From an uncultured Lentisphaerota bacterium (lineage in GTDB: Bacteria; Verrucomicrobiota; Kiritimatiellia; CAIQIC01): DNA of 61,048 nt. Numbering within the stretch: position 1 is the first letter of the stretch; every line of letters starts with the position of its first letter. Below are positions 40,423 to 48,819 of this stretch, piece after piece. The DNA lies in NCBI GenBank assembly GCA_903896925.1, contig CAITZM010000153.1, positions 1 to 61,048 on the forward strand, in the 5' to 3' direction. The notes beneath the pieces were generated by a model, which did no database searches, was not told the DNA's origin, and was given only the letters and a program-made list of their open reading frames with translations. Both the position numbers and the translations under genes were made by a program.

Positions 40423-41667
40423 ATGAGCACCCCTCAGATCAGAGCCCTGGGCCGGCCGTTTCACGTGATGGTGAAACCGATCGGGCCGGCGTGCAACCTC
40501 GACTGCCGCTATTGCTTCTATCTGGAGAAGGCGCGGCTGTTCGCCGGCGAAAACTCGCCACGCATCAGCGACGAAGTGCTGGAAAGCTTCGTGCGCCAGT
40601 ACATCGCCGCGCTGCCGGAGGCGCCGGAGATCAACTTCGCCTGGCAGGGCGGCGAGCCGACGCTGATGGGCGTGGATTTTTTCCGCAAGGTCGTGGCGCT
40701 GCAAAAACAGCACGGGGCGGGACGGAAGATCACCAACGCCTTCCAGACCAACGCCACGCTGCTCGACGACGAGTGGTGCGCGTTCCTCGCGGCGAACGGG
40801 TTCCTCACCGGCGTCAGCCTCGACGGCCCGCGCGAATTGCACGACGCCTACCGGCGCGACAAGCAGGGTCGCTCGACCTTCGACGCCGTCGTCGACGCCG
40901 TCGCGCGGCTCAAGCGGCACGGCGCGCCGTTCAACACGCTGACCGTGGTCAACCGCGCCAACTCGAAGCAGCCGCTCAAGGTCTACCGGTTTCTCAAGGA
41001 AGTCGGCAGCACCTTCCAGCAGTTCATCCCGATCGTCGAGCGCGTGGCGAACCCGGCCGCCCAGGCGCTCGGCCTGCCGCTGGCCACGCCGCCCGGCGCG
41101 GCGGGCGCCGAGGATGTCGCGGTGACGGACTGGAGCGTCCTGCCCGAGGATTACGGACGTTTTCTGATCGCGATCTTCGACGACTGGGCGCGGCACGACG
41201 TCGGCCAGACGTTCGTCCAATTGTTCGACGCCATGCTCGCGGCGTGGGTCGGCCAGGGCGGCACCATCTGTGTCTACGCGGAGGAGTGCGGCAACGCGAT
41301 CATCCTCGAGCACAACGGCGAGGTCTACGCCTGCGACCACTTCGTCTATCCGCAATACCTGTTGGGAAATTTGCGAGAACGACCGCTGACCGAGCTGGCG
41401 TGGAGCGCGCAGCAGCAACAGTTCGGACGCGACAAGAAGGCGCTCCTGCCCCCCTACTGCCGCCAGTGCGAATTCCTGTTCGCCTGCAACGGCGAATGCC
41501 CGAAGCACCGCTTCGCCCGCACACCCGCCGGCGACCCCGGCCTGAGCTACCTCTGCGCCGGCCTCCGGCTGTTCTTCAAGCATGCCACGCCGAAGATGGA
41601 CGCGATGGCCCGCCTCGTCCAGGCCGGCCGCCCCGCCGCGGAGATCATGAAGTCGAAACAGGCTTGA
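40423..41667 (+). CDS. Anaerobic sulfatase-maturase-type radical SAM/SPASM protein
   Basis: A 414-residue radical SAM enzyme. The SAM-cluster motif is Cys24-x3-Cys28-x2-Cys31 (CNLDCRYC), followed by WQGGEPTLMG and SLDGP. A SPASM domain with two extra clusters is marked by CVYAEECGNAIILEHNGEVYACDHFVYP and CRQCEFLFACNGECPKHRF. The family converts a Cys or Ser of sulfatases to formylglycine. No sulfatase gene lies in the window, so it must act in trans if that is its role. The ATG at 40423 matches family N-termini. The last 57 bp before codon MK are repeated exactly at 42438-42494. Confidence 0.9.
   Translation: MSTPQIRALGRPFHVMVKPIGPACNLDCRYCFYLEKARLFAGENSPRISDEVLESFVRQYIAALPEAPEINFAWQGGEPTLMGVDFFRKVVALQKQHGAGRKITNAFQTNATLLDDEWCAFLAANGFLTGVSLDGPRELHDAYRRDKQGRSTFDAVVDAVARLKRHGAPFNTLTVVNRANSKQPLKVYRFLKEVGSTFQQFIPIVERVANPAAQALGLPLATPPGAAGAEDVAVTDWSVLPEDYGRFLIAIFDDWARHDVGQTFVQLFDAMLAAWVGQGGTICVYAEECGNAIILEHNGEVYACDHFVYPQYLLGNLRERPLTELAWSAQQQQFGRDKKALLPPYCRQCEFLFACNGECPKHRFARTPAGDPGLSYLCAGLRLFFKHATPKMDAMARLVQAGRPAAEIMKSKQA
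41596..41652 (+). repeat. 57-bp direct repeat, copy 1 (radical SAM gene tail)
   Basis: This coding block for MDAMARLVQAGRPAAEIMK is identical to 42438-42494. The two copies flank the AbrB-PIN module. Confidence 0.9.
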
Positions 41668-41681
41668 ATCGGTCCTTCCCG

Positions 41682-41720
41682 TTGACGGAGCCTCAGAAAA
41701 GTGTATTCTTACCCGTAAGA
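41682..41720 (+). promoter_or_regulatory. Promoter and operator of the AbrB-PIN module
   Basis: TTGACG (41682-41687), a 16-bp spacer and TATTCT (41704-41709) make a plausible sigma-70-type promoter 15 bp after the radical SAM stop. TCTTAC-CC-GTAAGA (41707-41720) is a perfect inverted repeat overlapping the start-point region, well placed for autorepression by the AbrB-type antitoxin. Confidence 0.6.
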
Positions 41721-41731
41721 AAGAGGGCAAT

Positions 41732-41995
41732 ATGCTGACAGTAGAAACAACCAGGATGTCGTCCAAGGGTCAAGTGGTCATTCCCGAGGCCATCCGCACC
41801 CGGCTGGGATTGCAAGCCGGGGCGCAATTCATCGTCGTCGGCAAGCATGACGCGGTGATTCTTAAGGCCATCGCGCCACCCGCCCTGCAGCAGTTCGGCC
41901 CGCTACTGGCCCAGGCCCGCCTGCACGCCCGCACCGCTGGCATAAGGCGCGCAGACATCGCCAAGGCCATTACCAGCGTCCGGAGCCGCGCATGA
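41732..41995 (+). CDS. AbrB/MazE-type antitoxin
   Basis: An 87-residue protein whose N-terminal 50 residues form a SpoVT/AbrB swapped-hairpin DNA-binding domain (TRMSSKGQVVIPEAIRTRLGLQAGAQFIV). The C-terminal part would bind and neutralise the toxin. It overlaps the PIN-domain gene by 4 bp (ATGA), the normal antitoxin-toxin order. GAGGG precedes the ATG. Confidence 0.9.
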   Translation: MLTVETTRMSSKGQVVIPEAIRTRLGLQAGAQFIVVGKHDAVILKAIAPPALQQFGPLLAQARLHARTAGIRRADIAKAITSVRSRA

Positions 41996-42396
41996 AAGTC
42001 ATCCTGGATACGAACGTTCTCGTATCTGGAATTTTCTTTTCGGGGCCACCCGGGAAAATATTGGAAGCGTGGCAAGCCGGCCGGTTTCAATTATTGCTCT
42101 CCCCGGCCATTCTGCTCGAATATCAGAGGGTGGGCGCAGAGCTGGCAGCACGTTTCCAGGGTGTGGATATTTCAAGCATACTCGGCGTGCTCGCCACGCA
42201 GGCGACACGGCTGGATCCACCACCATCTGCTGCCCGCCCTTGCGATGATCCTGATGACATTAAAATTCTAGCCTGCGCAGTGACGGGGCTTGCTGACTAT
42301 CTGATTTCCGGCGACAAGCACCTGTTGAAATTAAAGCGTTGCGAACGTACGGCCATTCTCACCCCGCGCCAGTTCCTTGACTCTTTGCTTTACTGA
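41992..42396 (+). CDS. PIN-domain toxin (putative ribonuclease)
   Basis: A 134-residue PIN protein of the COG1569-like toxin group. The metal-binding acids are seen in VILDTNVLVSG (Asp6), LLEYQRV (Glu), DPDDIKILACA (Asp) and YLISGDKHLL (Asp). Such toxins cut RNA when free of the antitoxin. Base composition is lower in GC than in the neighbours, which fits horizontal arrival. Immediately after its stop lies a duplicated fragment of the radical SAM gene. Confidence 0.88.
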   Translation: MKVILDTNVLVSGIFFSGPPGKILEAWQAGRFQLLLSPAILLEYQRVGAELAARFQGVDISSILGVLATQATRLDPPPSAARPCDDPDDIKILACAVTGLADYLISGDKHLLKLKRCERTAILTPRQFLDSLLY

Positions 42397-42401
42397 TCCG
42401 C

Positions 42402-42506
42402 CGGCTCAAGCTTTTCGTCCAACACGCCACGCCCAAAATGGACGCGATGGCCCGCCTCGTCCAGGCCGGCCGCCCCGCCGCGGAGATCATGAAGAAGACC
42501 AGCTAA
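42402..42506 (+). pseudogene. Duplicated C-terminal fragment of the radical SAM gene
   Basis: A 105-bp remnant reads RLKLFVQHATPKMDAMARLVQAGRPAAEIMKKTS followed by a stop, in frame with the C-terminus of the radical SAM protein (RLFFKHATPKM...). The last 57 bp shared with that gene are identical, whereas the part before it has diverged, mostly at third positions. It has no start of its own. It may be what remains of a second, tandem maturase gene displaced by the toxin-antitoxin module. Confidence 0.8.
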
Positions 42507-43594
42507 AGGGTGCCTGCCGCTTGGGCTGCACGAGCCCGCGAGGAGGTCGTCTTGGGCAGCGCGCGGATGCTGGCGCCCTCGACCCAGGAGGGCGGGATCA
42601 GAATCTGATGGGGCACCTCCGGCACCCCGCGCTCATTTTGCATCAACTGGGTGGCCACCAGGTCGACCGCTGCACTGGCGACGTGGTCCCGGCGTTGATG
42701 GATGCCGGCGCAGCCCTTCATCCGCTGTGTCCAGTCGTGAACGAGCAAACCGACATCCTCCGGCACCCGGAGGCCCAGTTGTGCCAGCCAGTCGGGCACG
42801 TAGGTGTCGAACGAGATCAACGCATCCGGGCGCTGGGCCTTCATCCATTCCTTGAAGACGCCGGCGCACCGGCCCAGATCGTTGTGCGGCAACAACAACA
42901 GCGGCACGCGCTGACGGCGCGGCAGGCTTTGCTGGAAATGCAGCAGAGCGCCGCTGTAGGCGCCCTCGGCGCGGTCATCCACCCATCGTGTGATCGCCAG
43001 CCCGATGCGCTGGTAACCGCGCGCAGACAGCTGCCGCGCCGCCAGGTGGATGCCCAGGGTCATGTTGCCCGCCGCGCGATGCAGGGACGGCTGCCGCAGC
43101 CCGTAGCCGAAGGTCGCCGCCGCGAACGGCGCGTAGTCCAGCCGCGTGCACAGCATCTGCGAGGACTGCGGCGACACGATGACTCCCTCGATGCCGCGCG
43201 CCTGCAGCACATGGCCCAAACGTTCGGGGCTGAGCCCGTCACGCCCCAGCCAGAACTCTTCCGCATGATAACCGTGCTGCTCGGCACGCCGGCGGATGTC
43301 TGCGAGCGCGACGTATTGGTAGGCGGGATGGTGCAGTTCATCCCGCGGCAAGTCCTCCCGGACGACAGCCAGCACGGCACCCGCGCCCGACCGCTTGCGG
43401 CTGCGCACCAGCGTCATCATCCGCATGAGCTGCGGGTCCGGGCGGTAGTGCAGTGCCACCACGGCAGCCCTGACCCGGCGGCTCGTGGCCTCGCTGACGC
43501 GCGGGGAGTTGCGCATCACGCGCGATACGGTCATGGCAGAGACACCGGCCTGGCGGGCGACGGACTGCAACGTCGTGGGCTTGGTTAACGTCAT
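42503..43594 (-). CDS. LacI family transcriptional regulator
   Basis: A 363-residue repressor-type protein. The N-terminal helix-turn-helix TLQSVARQAGVSAMTVSRVMRNSPRVSEATSRRVRAAV is intact. The periplasmic-binding-like core follows, with the usual ligand-cleft segments diverged (GVIVSPQSS, RGYQRIGLAI, PDALISFDTYVPDWLAQLGLRVPEDVGLLVHDW). The ATG at 43594 fits the family; the longer opening does not. It is divergent from the sialidase-like operon, and a perfect 15-bp palindrome in the shared gap is probably its operator. The likely inducer is a sugar or sugar acid handled by that operon. Confidence 0.9.
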   Translation of the reverse strand: MTLTKPTTLQSVARQAGVSAMTVSRVMRNSPRVSEATSRRVRAAVVALHYRPDPQLMRMMTLVRSRKRSGAGAVLAVVREDLPRDELHHPAYQYVALADIRRRAEQHGYHAEEFWLGRDGLSPERLGHVLQARGIEGVIVSPQSSQMLCTRLDYAPFAAATFGYGLRQPSLHRAAGNMTLGIHLAARQLSARGYQRIGLAITRWVDDRAEGAYSGALLHFQQSLPRRQRVPLLLLPHNDLGRCAGVFKEWMKAQRPDALISFDTYVPDWLAQLGLRVPEDVGLLVHDWTQRMKGCAGIHQRRDHVASAAVDLVATQLMQNERGVPEVPHQILIPPSWVEGASIRALPKTTSSRARAAQAAGTL

Positions 43595-43595
43595 G

Positions 43596-43627
43596 ATGTT
43601 ATCATAACATGACAATAGTTTTGTCAA
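43596..43627 (-). promoter_or_regulatory. LacI-type operator and regulator promoter
   Basis: ATGTTAT-C-ATAACAT (43596-43610) is a perfect 15-bp palindrome directly upstream of the LacI-type start codon and 46 bp before the divergent enzyme gene. On the minus strand TTGACA (43627-43622) and TATGAT (43606-43601) form a promoter with a short 15-bp spacer whose -10 lies within the palindrome. Binding there would block the regulator's own promoter and could also affect the divergent operon. Confidence 0.65.
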
Positions 43628-43656
43628 CCCCCGGCCCCGGTGCAAAGCTCCCGCGC

Positions 43657-46404
43657 ATGAAACCAATGCTCGCACACTTGACCGGCATCGTAATGACCGC
43701 GTGGGTGGCCCTCGCGGCGGAGCCCCCCGCCCCACCCCCGCGCACAGAGCCGGGACCACCCGTCATCATCACGGCGCCCGGCGCGGAGTTTCAGGACGCG
43801 GTGCGCCCCGGCGCGATGATCATCGGCATGGACCGGACGCCGAAGGGTCGCATCTGGGGCTGCTGGACGGGCACGGGCGACAAACCCGACAGCTACTTCA
43901 TCCTCGCCACGAGCGAGGACGATGGCGTCACCTGGTCCAAGCCGCGGCTCGTCGTCGGCGCGCTCGATCCCTCCGGCCGGCGGCAGCGCGGCGCGCTCGT
44001 CGGCAACCTGTGGACCGATCCGCTCGGCCGCCTGTGGCTGTTCTTCGACCAGGCGGTGGTCGGCGTGCCCGGCCCGCGGAGCGACTGGTATATCCGCTGC
44101 GACCAGCCCGACGCGGAGGCGCCGGTCTGGTCGACGCCGGTGCGCATCGCCGAGGAGGGTGATACGCTCAACAAGCCCACCATCCTCAAGAACGGCGACT
44201 GGCTGCTGCCGGTCTCGAAGTGGGCGGAAAAAACCGCCTGGGTCTATGCCTCGACCGATCAGGGCAAGTCGTGGCAGCCGCGCGGTCACACCGTGTTCCC
44301 CGACTGGAATTTCGATGAACACATGATGATCGAGCTGCGCGATGGCCGCCTCTGGATGCTGGCGCGGACGGGCGGGAATCCGTATGAGAGTTTCTCCTCC
44401 GACAAGGGTGTGACGTGGAGCGAGCCGAAGCAGGCCGCAACCGTGAAGAACATCAATGCGCGCTTCTTCCTGCGGCGGCTGGCGTCGGGCAACATCCTGC
44501 TCGTGAAGAACGGCCCGCCGACGGAGCGTATCGCGAAGCGCTCACACATGTCGGCCTATCTCTCCGATGATGACGGCCAGACGTGGAAAGGCGGCTTGCT
44601 GCTCGATGAACGTTCGTCGGTTTCCTATCCCGACGGCTTCCAGGCACCGGACGGGCTGATCCACATCCTCTACGACTGGAACCGGCACTCCGACGCGGAG
44701 ATTCTGCTGGCTAAATTCCGCGAGGAAGATGTGCTCGCCAGCAAGCTCGTCTCGAAAGATGCGAAGCTGCTGATGCTTGCCAACAAGGCGACCGGGCCGA
44801 AGCCGACCCTCTACAACGGCCTCGAGCTGCCCTACGAGTGGCCGCCGCGGCACCTCGACCCCAACTCCACCGACCCGATGCCGGTGCCGTATCTGCACAA
44901 GCTTCCGAAGACGCTTCCGGTGGATGTCGGCCGGCAGCTGTTCGTGGATGACTTCCTGATCGAAAAGACCGACCTGAAGCGGACGTTCCACCAGGCCCAG
45001 AAGTTCGAGGGCAATCCGGTCTTCAAGGCGGAGACGCCGCGCGAACTCGGCCCCTCGAAGGAAGGCGAGCGCGGTGAGGAAGCCACCGTCTTCCTCGGTC
45101 AGGGCGGCGTGTTCTGGGATCCGGCGGACAAACTTTTCAAGATGTTCTACGTCGGTGGCTGGCGCGGACCGCTTTCGCTCGCGACAAGCACCGACCTGAA
45201 GCACTGGACCCGCCAGGGCGCGCTGCTGGGCGAAGGCCTGCGCTGGGCGGGACCGCAGCTGGTCACGGGCGGCTCCGACAACTGTGTCTGGCTCGACCTC
45301 AACGCTAAAGATCCCGCCGAACGCATCAAATATCTCACCTGCTGGATGCACGTGCCGAAGGCCCAGCGGCCGCCCGGCTTCAACCACTCGCTGCAGGTCA
45401 GCGGCGACGGCAGGACCTGGTCCGACGCCATGCCGACGGACACGGCATCGGACGACTACTGCTCCTTTTTCTTCAACCCGTTCCGCCAGAAGTGGTGCTT
45501 CAGCATCAAACGCGGCACCGCGCGCGGCCGGAGCCGTTACTATCTCGAGAGCGATGATTTCATGAAGGGCACGAACTGGTCCAAGGCCGTGTATTGGACG
45601 AACGCCGACAAGCTCGACAAGCCGGAACCCGAAGGCCGCTATCCCGGCGCGGGCGAAACGCCGCAGCTCTACAGCCTCAACGCCGTCGCCTACGAGAGCC
45701 TCATGGTCGGCATGCACTACATCCACCGCGGCCCGAAAAACGAGCTTTGCGACAAGGGCAAATTTCCCAAGCTCATTGATCTCGAGCTCGGCTTCAGCCG
45801 CGACGGCTTCCACTGGCAGCGCCCCGACCGGCGCGCGTTCATCGCCGGGGCACGCACGGAAGGCGCATGGGACCGCGCCTATCTGCACAGCACCGCCGGC
45901 GTCTTCGTCGTGCTCGATGACCAGCTTGTGTTCCCCTACACGGGCACCTCCGGCACGGCGCCCGGCGGCAAGCACGGCATGTACACGGGCGGCGCCATCG
46001 GCCTGGCCACGCTGCGCCGCGACGGCTTCGCCTCGATGGATGCCGGCGCGAAAACCTGCACGCTCACGACGCGCCCGCTCCGGTTCAAAGGCGAAAACCT
46101 GTTCGTCAATTTCGCCGCGCCGCAGGGCGAGTTGCGCGTCGAAGTGCTGACGCTGGAGGACAAGACCTACGGCGGCTACTCCGCGGCCAAGTGCGTCCCG
46201 CTCCGCGGCGACAGCACGCGCCAGCGCGTGACGTGGAACGGCGCCGAGAACATCGGCCGCGCGAAGGAGAAAAACGTGAAGCTGCGGTTCACGCTGACCA
46301 ACGGCTCGCTCTACTCGTTCTGGGTCACCGATGACAAGAACGGCGCCAGCCACGGCTATGTGGGCGCGGGCGGACCGGAGTATAAGGGGGTCATGGACCG
46401 ATGA
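43657..46404 (+). CDS. Secreted sialidase-like propeller fused to a second glycosidase-like propeller
   Basis: A 915-residue secreted protein with signal peptide MKPMLAHLTGIVMTAWVALA. Residues about 30-390 are a BNR/sialidase-type six-bladed propeller with Asp-box-like repeats (SEDDGVTWSKP, STDQGKSWQP, SSDKGVTWSEP, SDDDGQTWKGG). Residues about 410-800 resemble GH32/43-type five-bladed propellers (VDVGRQLFVDDFLIEKTDLKRTFH, GGVFWDPADKLFKMFYVGG, STDLKHWTRQG, ASDDYCSFFFNPFRQKW), ending in a beta-sandwich. A true sialidase arginine triad was not confirmed, so substrate is open. The ATG at 43657 gives a proper signal peptide; the longer opening starts in the operator region. First gene of a LacI-controlled operon. 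Confidence 0.75.
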   Translation: MKPMLAHLTGIVMTAWVALAAEPPAPPPRTEPGPPVIITAPGAEFQDAVRPGAMIIGMDRTPKGRIWGCWTGTGDKPDSYFILATSEDDGVTWSKPRLVVGALDPSGRRQRGALVGNLWTDPLGRLWLFFDQAVVGVPGPRSDWYIRCDQPDAEAPVWSTPVRIAEEGDTLNKPTILKNGDWLLPVSKWAEKTAWVYASTDQGKSWQPRGHTVFPDWNFDEHMMIELRDGRLWMLARTGGNPYESFSSDKGVTWSEPKQAATVKNINARFFLRRLASGNILLVKNGPPTERIAKRSHMSAYLSDDDGQTWKGGLLLDERSSVSYPDGFQAPDGLIHILYDWNRHSDAEILLAKFREEDVLASKLVSKDAKLLMLANKATGPKPTLYNGLELPYEWPPRHLDPNSTDPMPVPYLHKLPKTLPVDVGRQLFVDDFLIEKTDLKRTFHQAQKFEGNPVFKAETPRELGPSKEGERGEEATVFLGQGGVFWDPADKLFKMFYVGGWRGPLSLATSTDLKHWTRQGALLGEGLRWAGPQLVTGGSDNCVWLDLNAKDPAERIKYLTCWMHVPKAQRPPGFNHSLQVSGDGRTWSDAMPTDTASDDYCSFFFNPFRQKWCFSIKRGTARGRSRYYLESDDFMKGTNWSKAVYWTNADKLDKPEPEGRYPGAGETPQLYSLNAVAYESLMVGMHYIHRGPKNELCDKGKFPKLIDLELGFSRDGFHWQRPDRRAFIAGARTEGAWDRAYLHSTAGVFVVLDDQLVFPYTGTSGTAPGGKHGMYTGGAIGLATLRRDGFASMDAGAKTCTLTTRPLRFKGENLFVNFAAPQGELRVEVLTLEDKTYGGYSAAKCVPLRGDSTRQRVTWNGAENIGRAKEKNVKLRFTLTNGSLYSFWVTDDKNGASHGYVGAGGPEYKGVMDR

Positions 46405-46426
46405 GCGACACCCAGAGGAACAACAG

Positions 46427-47737
46427 TTGAACACACCAGCCACTCCGCGGCTCAAATTCATTCAAGGCACAGCGCTGACGCTCCTGGTCGTCGCCGGGGT
46501 CATCAACTACATCGACCGCGCGACGTTGGCGGTGGCCAACCCGATGATCCGCGAGGAGCTCGGCCTCTCCATCGCGCAGATGGGTTATCTGCTCTCGGCA
46601 TTTCTGGTTGCTTACGCGCTCGCGCAACTGCCGGTCGGCGCGCTGGTGGACAAGGCGGGGCCGCGCCTGTTGCTGGGCCTCGGCCTTTCGCTGTGGTCGC
46701 TCGCGCAGATGCTGGGCGGCTTGGTGCGCGGCTTTTGGAGCTTCTTCGGCGCGCGGGTCCTGCTGGGCCTCGGCGAGGCGCCGCAGTTCCCGACCTGCGC
46801 GCGGGTGGTGCGCGACTGGTTCAGCGCGCGCCACCGCGGACTCGCCACCGGCATCTTCAATTGCTCCTCGACACTCGGCACGGCCATCGCCGTGCCGTTG
46901 CTGACCTATTTGATGCTCACCTGCGGCTGGCGGGCGATGTTTGTGATCATGGGCGTGGCCGGCCTGTTGGTGGCCGGCGTCTGGGCGCTCGTCTACCGCG
47001 ATCCGGCCAACGTCGCGCTGACGCCCGGGGAGCGCCAGCATCTTGTCGAGGACGATCCCCCCAGCCGGCACGCGCGGCTGACATGGCGCGAATGGAAGCT
47101 GCTGTTCCGTTTCCGTACGGCATGGGGCATGATCCTGGGCTTCATCGGGACCATCTATCTCCTATGGGTCTATGCCGCCTGGCTCCCCGGCTATCTGGAG
47201 ATGGAACGGCACATGAGCGTCAAACAGACCGGCTACGCCGCCGCGATCCCGTTTGCCTGTGGCGTGCTGGGAGGGCTCACCGGGGGGTGGTTCGTGGACT
47301 GGCTGCACCGGCGCGGCGTCGGGCTCATCAAGAGCCGGAGACTACCGGCCGGCGTGGCGTTGCTCGGCACGGCGCTGTTCACGCTGCTGGCGGCCTGGGT
47401 GCCCAGCAATGTGCTCGCGGTCATCTTCATTTCGCTGGCGATGTACCTGAGCCAGTTCGCCTCCACCTGCGCGTGGGCGCTGACCTCCGTCGCGGTGCCG
47501 GCGAATTGCACCGCCTCCATCGGCGCGATGCAGAATTTCGGCGGCTACCTCGGCGGCTCGCTCGCGCCCACGGTGACCGGGCTGATCGTCCAGCGGACGG
47601 GCTCCTTCGCATTGGCCCTCACTGTGGCCGCGGTAATCGGCACGCTTTCGGCCATCGCCTACTTCGCGCTGGTGCGCGACCCGATCACGTCCGACCAGAT
47701 GGATGCGCTCAGCCCCGGCCCGCAGACCAAGCCATGA
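46427..47737 (+). CDS. MFS transporter, anion:cation symporter (hexuronate/glucarate) type
   Basis: A 436-residue, 12-segment major facilitator protein. INYIDRATLAVANPMIREELGLS and the ALVDKAGPRLLLGLGLSLWSLAQ loop are typical of the GudP/ExuT anion:cation symporter family, which import hexuronates, glucarate or galactonate. The best start is a TTG at 46427, preceded by AGAGGAA with suitable spacing; an ATG-type start near the first membrane segment is absent and the upstream frame shadows the preceding gene. It overlaps the kinase gene by 4 bp. Confidence 0.85.
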   Translation: MNTPATPRLKFIQGTALTLLVVAGVINYIDRATLAVANPMIREELGLSIAQMGYLLSAFLVAYALAQLPVGALVDKAGPRLLLGLGLSLWSLAQMLGGLVRGFWSFFGARVLLGLGEAPQFPTCARVVRDWFSARHRGLATGIFNCSSTLGTAIAVPLLTYLMLTCGWRAMFVIMGVAGLLVAGVWALVYRDPANVALTPGERQHLVEDDPPSRHARLTWREWKLLFRFRTAWGMILGFIGTIYLLWVYAAWLPGYLEMERHMSVKQTGYAAAIPFACGVLGGLTGGWFVDWLHRRGVGLIKSRRLPAGVALLGTALFTLLAAWVPSNVLAVIFISLAMYLSQFASTCAWALTSVAVPANCTASIGAMQNFGGYLGGSLAPTVTGLIVQRTGSFALALTVAAVIGTLSAIAYFALVRDPITSDQMDALSPGPQTKP

Positions 47738-48819
47738 ACCCGCGCAGCTCGATTTATTATTGGAAGTGCGATCGGCCCGCCGCTTTCCACGGCACGGACG
47801 AAAACTTCCGGCGCAGCGCGAGCGAGGGCCAATTGCTGGACCTGCTGCGCGGCAGATTTCCGGACCAGGCCGTCGCGTTACGCCCTGCGGCGGGCCAGGG
47901 CAATCACATCACCTGGCTGGCGACGGTGGCGGGCACGGAACTATTCGTGCGCCTCGAGGACGGCCCGGAGCGCGACGACTATCTCGAGGTGGAATCGCGC
48001 GTGCTGGAGAACGTGCGGGCGCTCGGCCTTCCTGCACCGCGCGTCTTCGGCGTCGACGCGAGCCGGAAACAGGTGCCGTTCGCCTGGCAGCTGCTGGAAA
48101 ACATTCCGTGTCCCGATTTGAACCAGCTCCACAAGGCAGGCCGGCTCGACATGGCGCGGGTGGCCGGCGACATCGGCGCGGCCGTCGCGCGCTGGCAGGC
48201 GATCCAGCCGCCTGGCTTTGGCCCGTTCGATCCGGACAGCCTGCGGCGCGAAAACCGGCTCGCAGGTTTCCACCGGCGCTACGCAGATTATTTCTTCCTC
48301 CACCTCGACCGCCACCTGCAGTTTCTTGTCGAGCACGCTTTCCTGATCGCCGGCGAGGCCGACGAAATGCAGGCGGAGATCGGACGTCAACGCGGACTGC
48401 TTGCGCTGGAGCAAGGCTGCCTGGTCCACAAGGACCTCGCGCTCTGGAACATCCTCGGCACCGAGAAGGATATCGCCGCGTTCATTGACTGGGACGACGC
48501 GATCTGCGGCGACCCGATGGACGACCTCTCCCTGCTCGGCTGTTTCTACGATGGCGCCGTGCTGGCGCGCGCGCTGCAGGGCTACGCGAGCGTCCGCCCG
48601 CTGCCGCCCGAACACCGGCGCCGGTTCTGGCTGCACCTCCTGCGCAACATGCTCGTCAAGGCCGTCATCCGCGTGGGTGCCGGCTACTTCGACCGGACGG
48701 ACCAGTTCTTTTTGATCGGTTCCGGCGCCAACGGTGCGGACCTGAAAACCTTCACCCGCCAGCGGCTGACCGCCGCACTAAAGGGATTGCACGACAACCG
48801 GGAGCTTGAGACCCTATGA
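47734..48819 (+). CDS. Aminoglycoside-phosphotransferase-fold kinase, probably a sugar-type kinase
   Basis: A 361-residue APH/choline-kinase-fold protein. The catalytic loop HKDLALWNIL (H-x-D-x4-N) and the metal-binding IDWDDA are intact, and an N-lobe GNHITWLATVAGTELFVRLE precedes them. It is joined by 4-bp overlaps to an MFS porter upstream and an aldolase downstream, so a role phosphorylating an imported sugar acid or its keto-deoxy derivative is more likely than antibiotic resistance. That is inference from context; I know of no characterised member in this setting. Confidence 0.75.
   Translation: MNPRSSIYYWKCDRPAAFHGTDENFRRSASEGQLLDLLRGRFPDQAVALRPAAGQGNHITWLATVAGTELFVRLEDGPERDDYLEVESRVLENVRALGLPAPRVFGVDASRKQVPFAWQLLENIPCPDLNQLHKAGRLDMARVAGDIGAAVARWQAIQPPGFGPFDPDSLRRENRLAGFHRRYADYFFLHLDRHLQFLVEHAFLIAGEADEMQAEIGRQRGLLALEQGCLVHKDLALWNILGTEKDIAAFIDWDDAICGDPMDDLSLLGCFYDGAVLARALQGYASVRPLPPEHRRRFWLHLLRNMLVKAVIRVGAGYFDRTDQFFLIGSGANGADLKTFTRQRLTAALKGLHDNRELETL

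Noticed and set aside
47734..48819. Aminoglycoside resistance gene
   Set aside because: The fold motifs fit, but the gene is locked by overlaps into a transport-aldolase operon and shows no sign of a resistance cassette.
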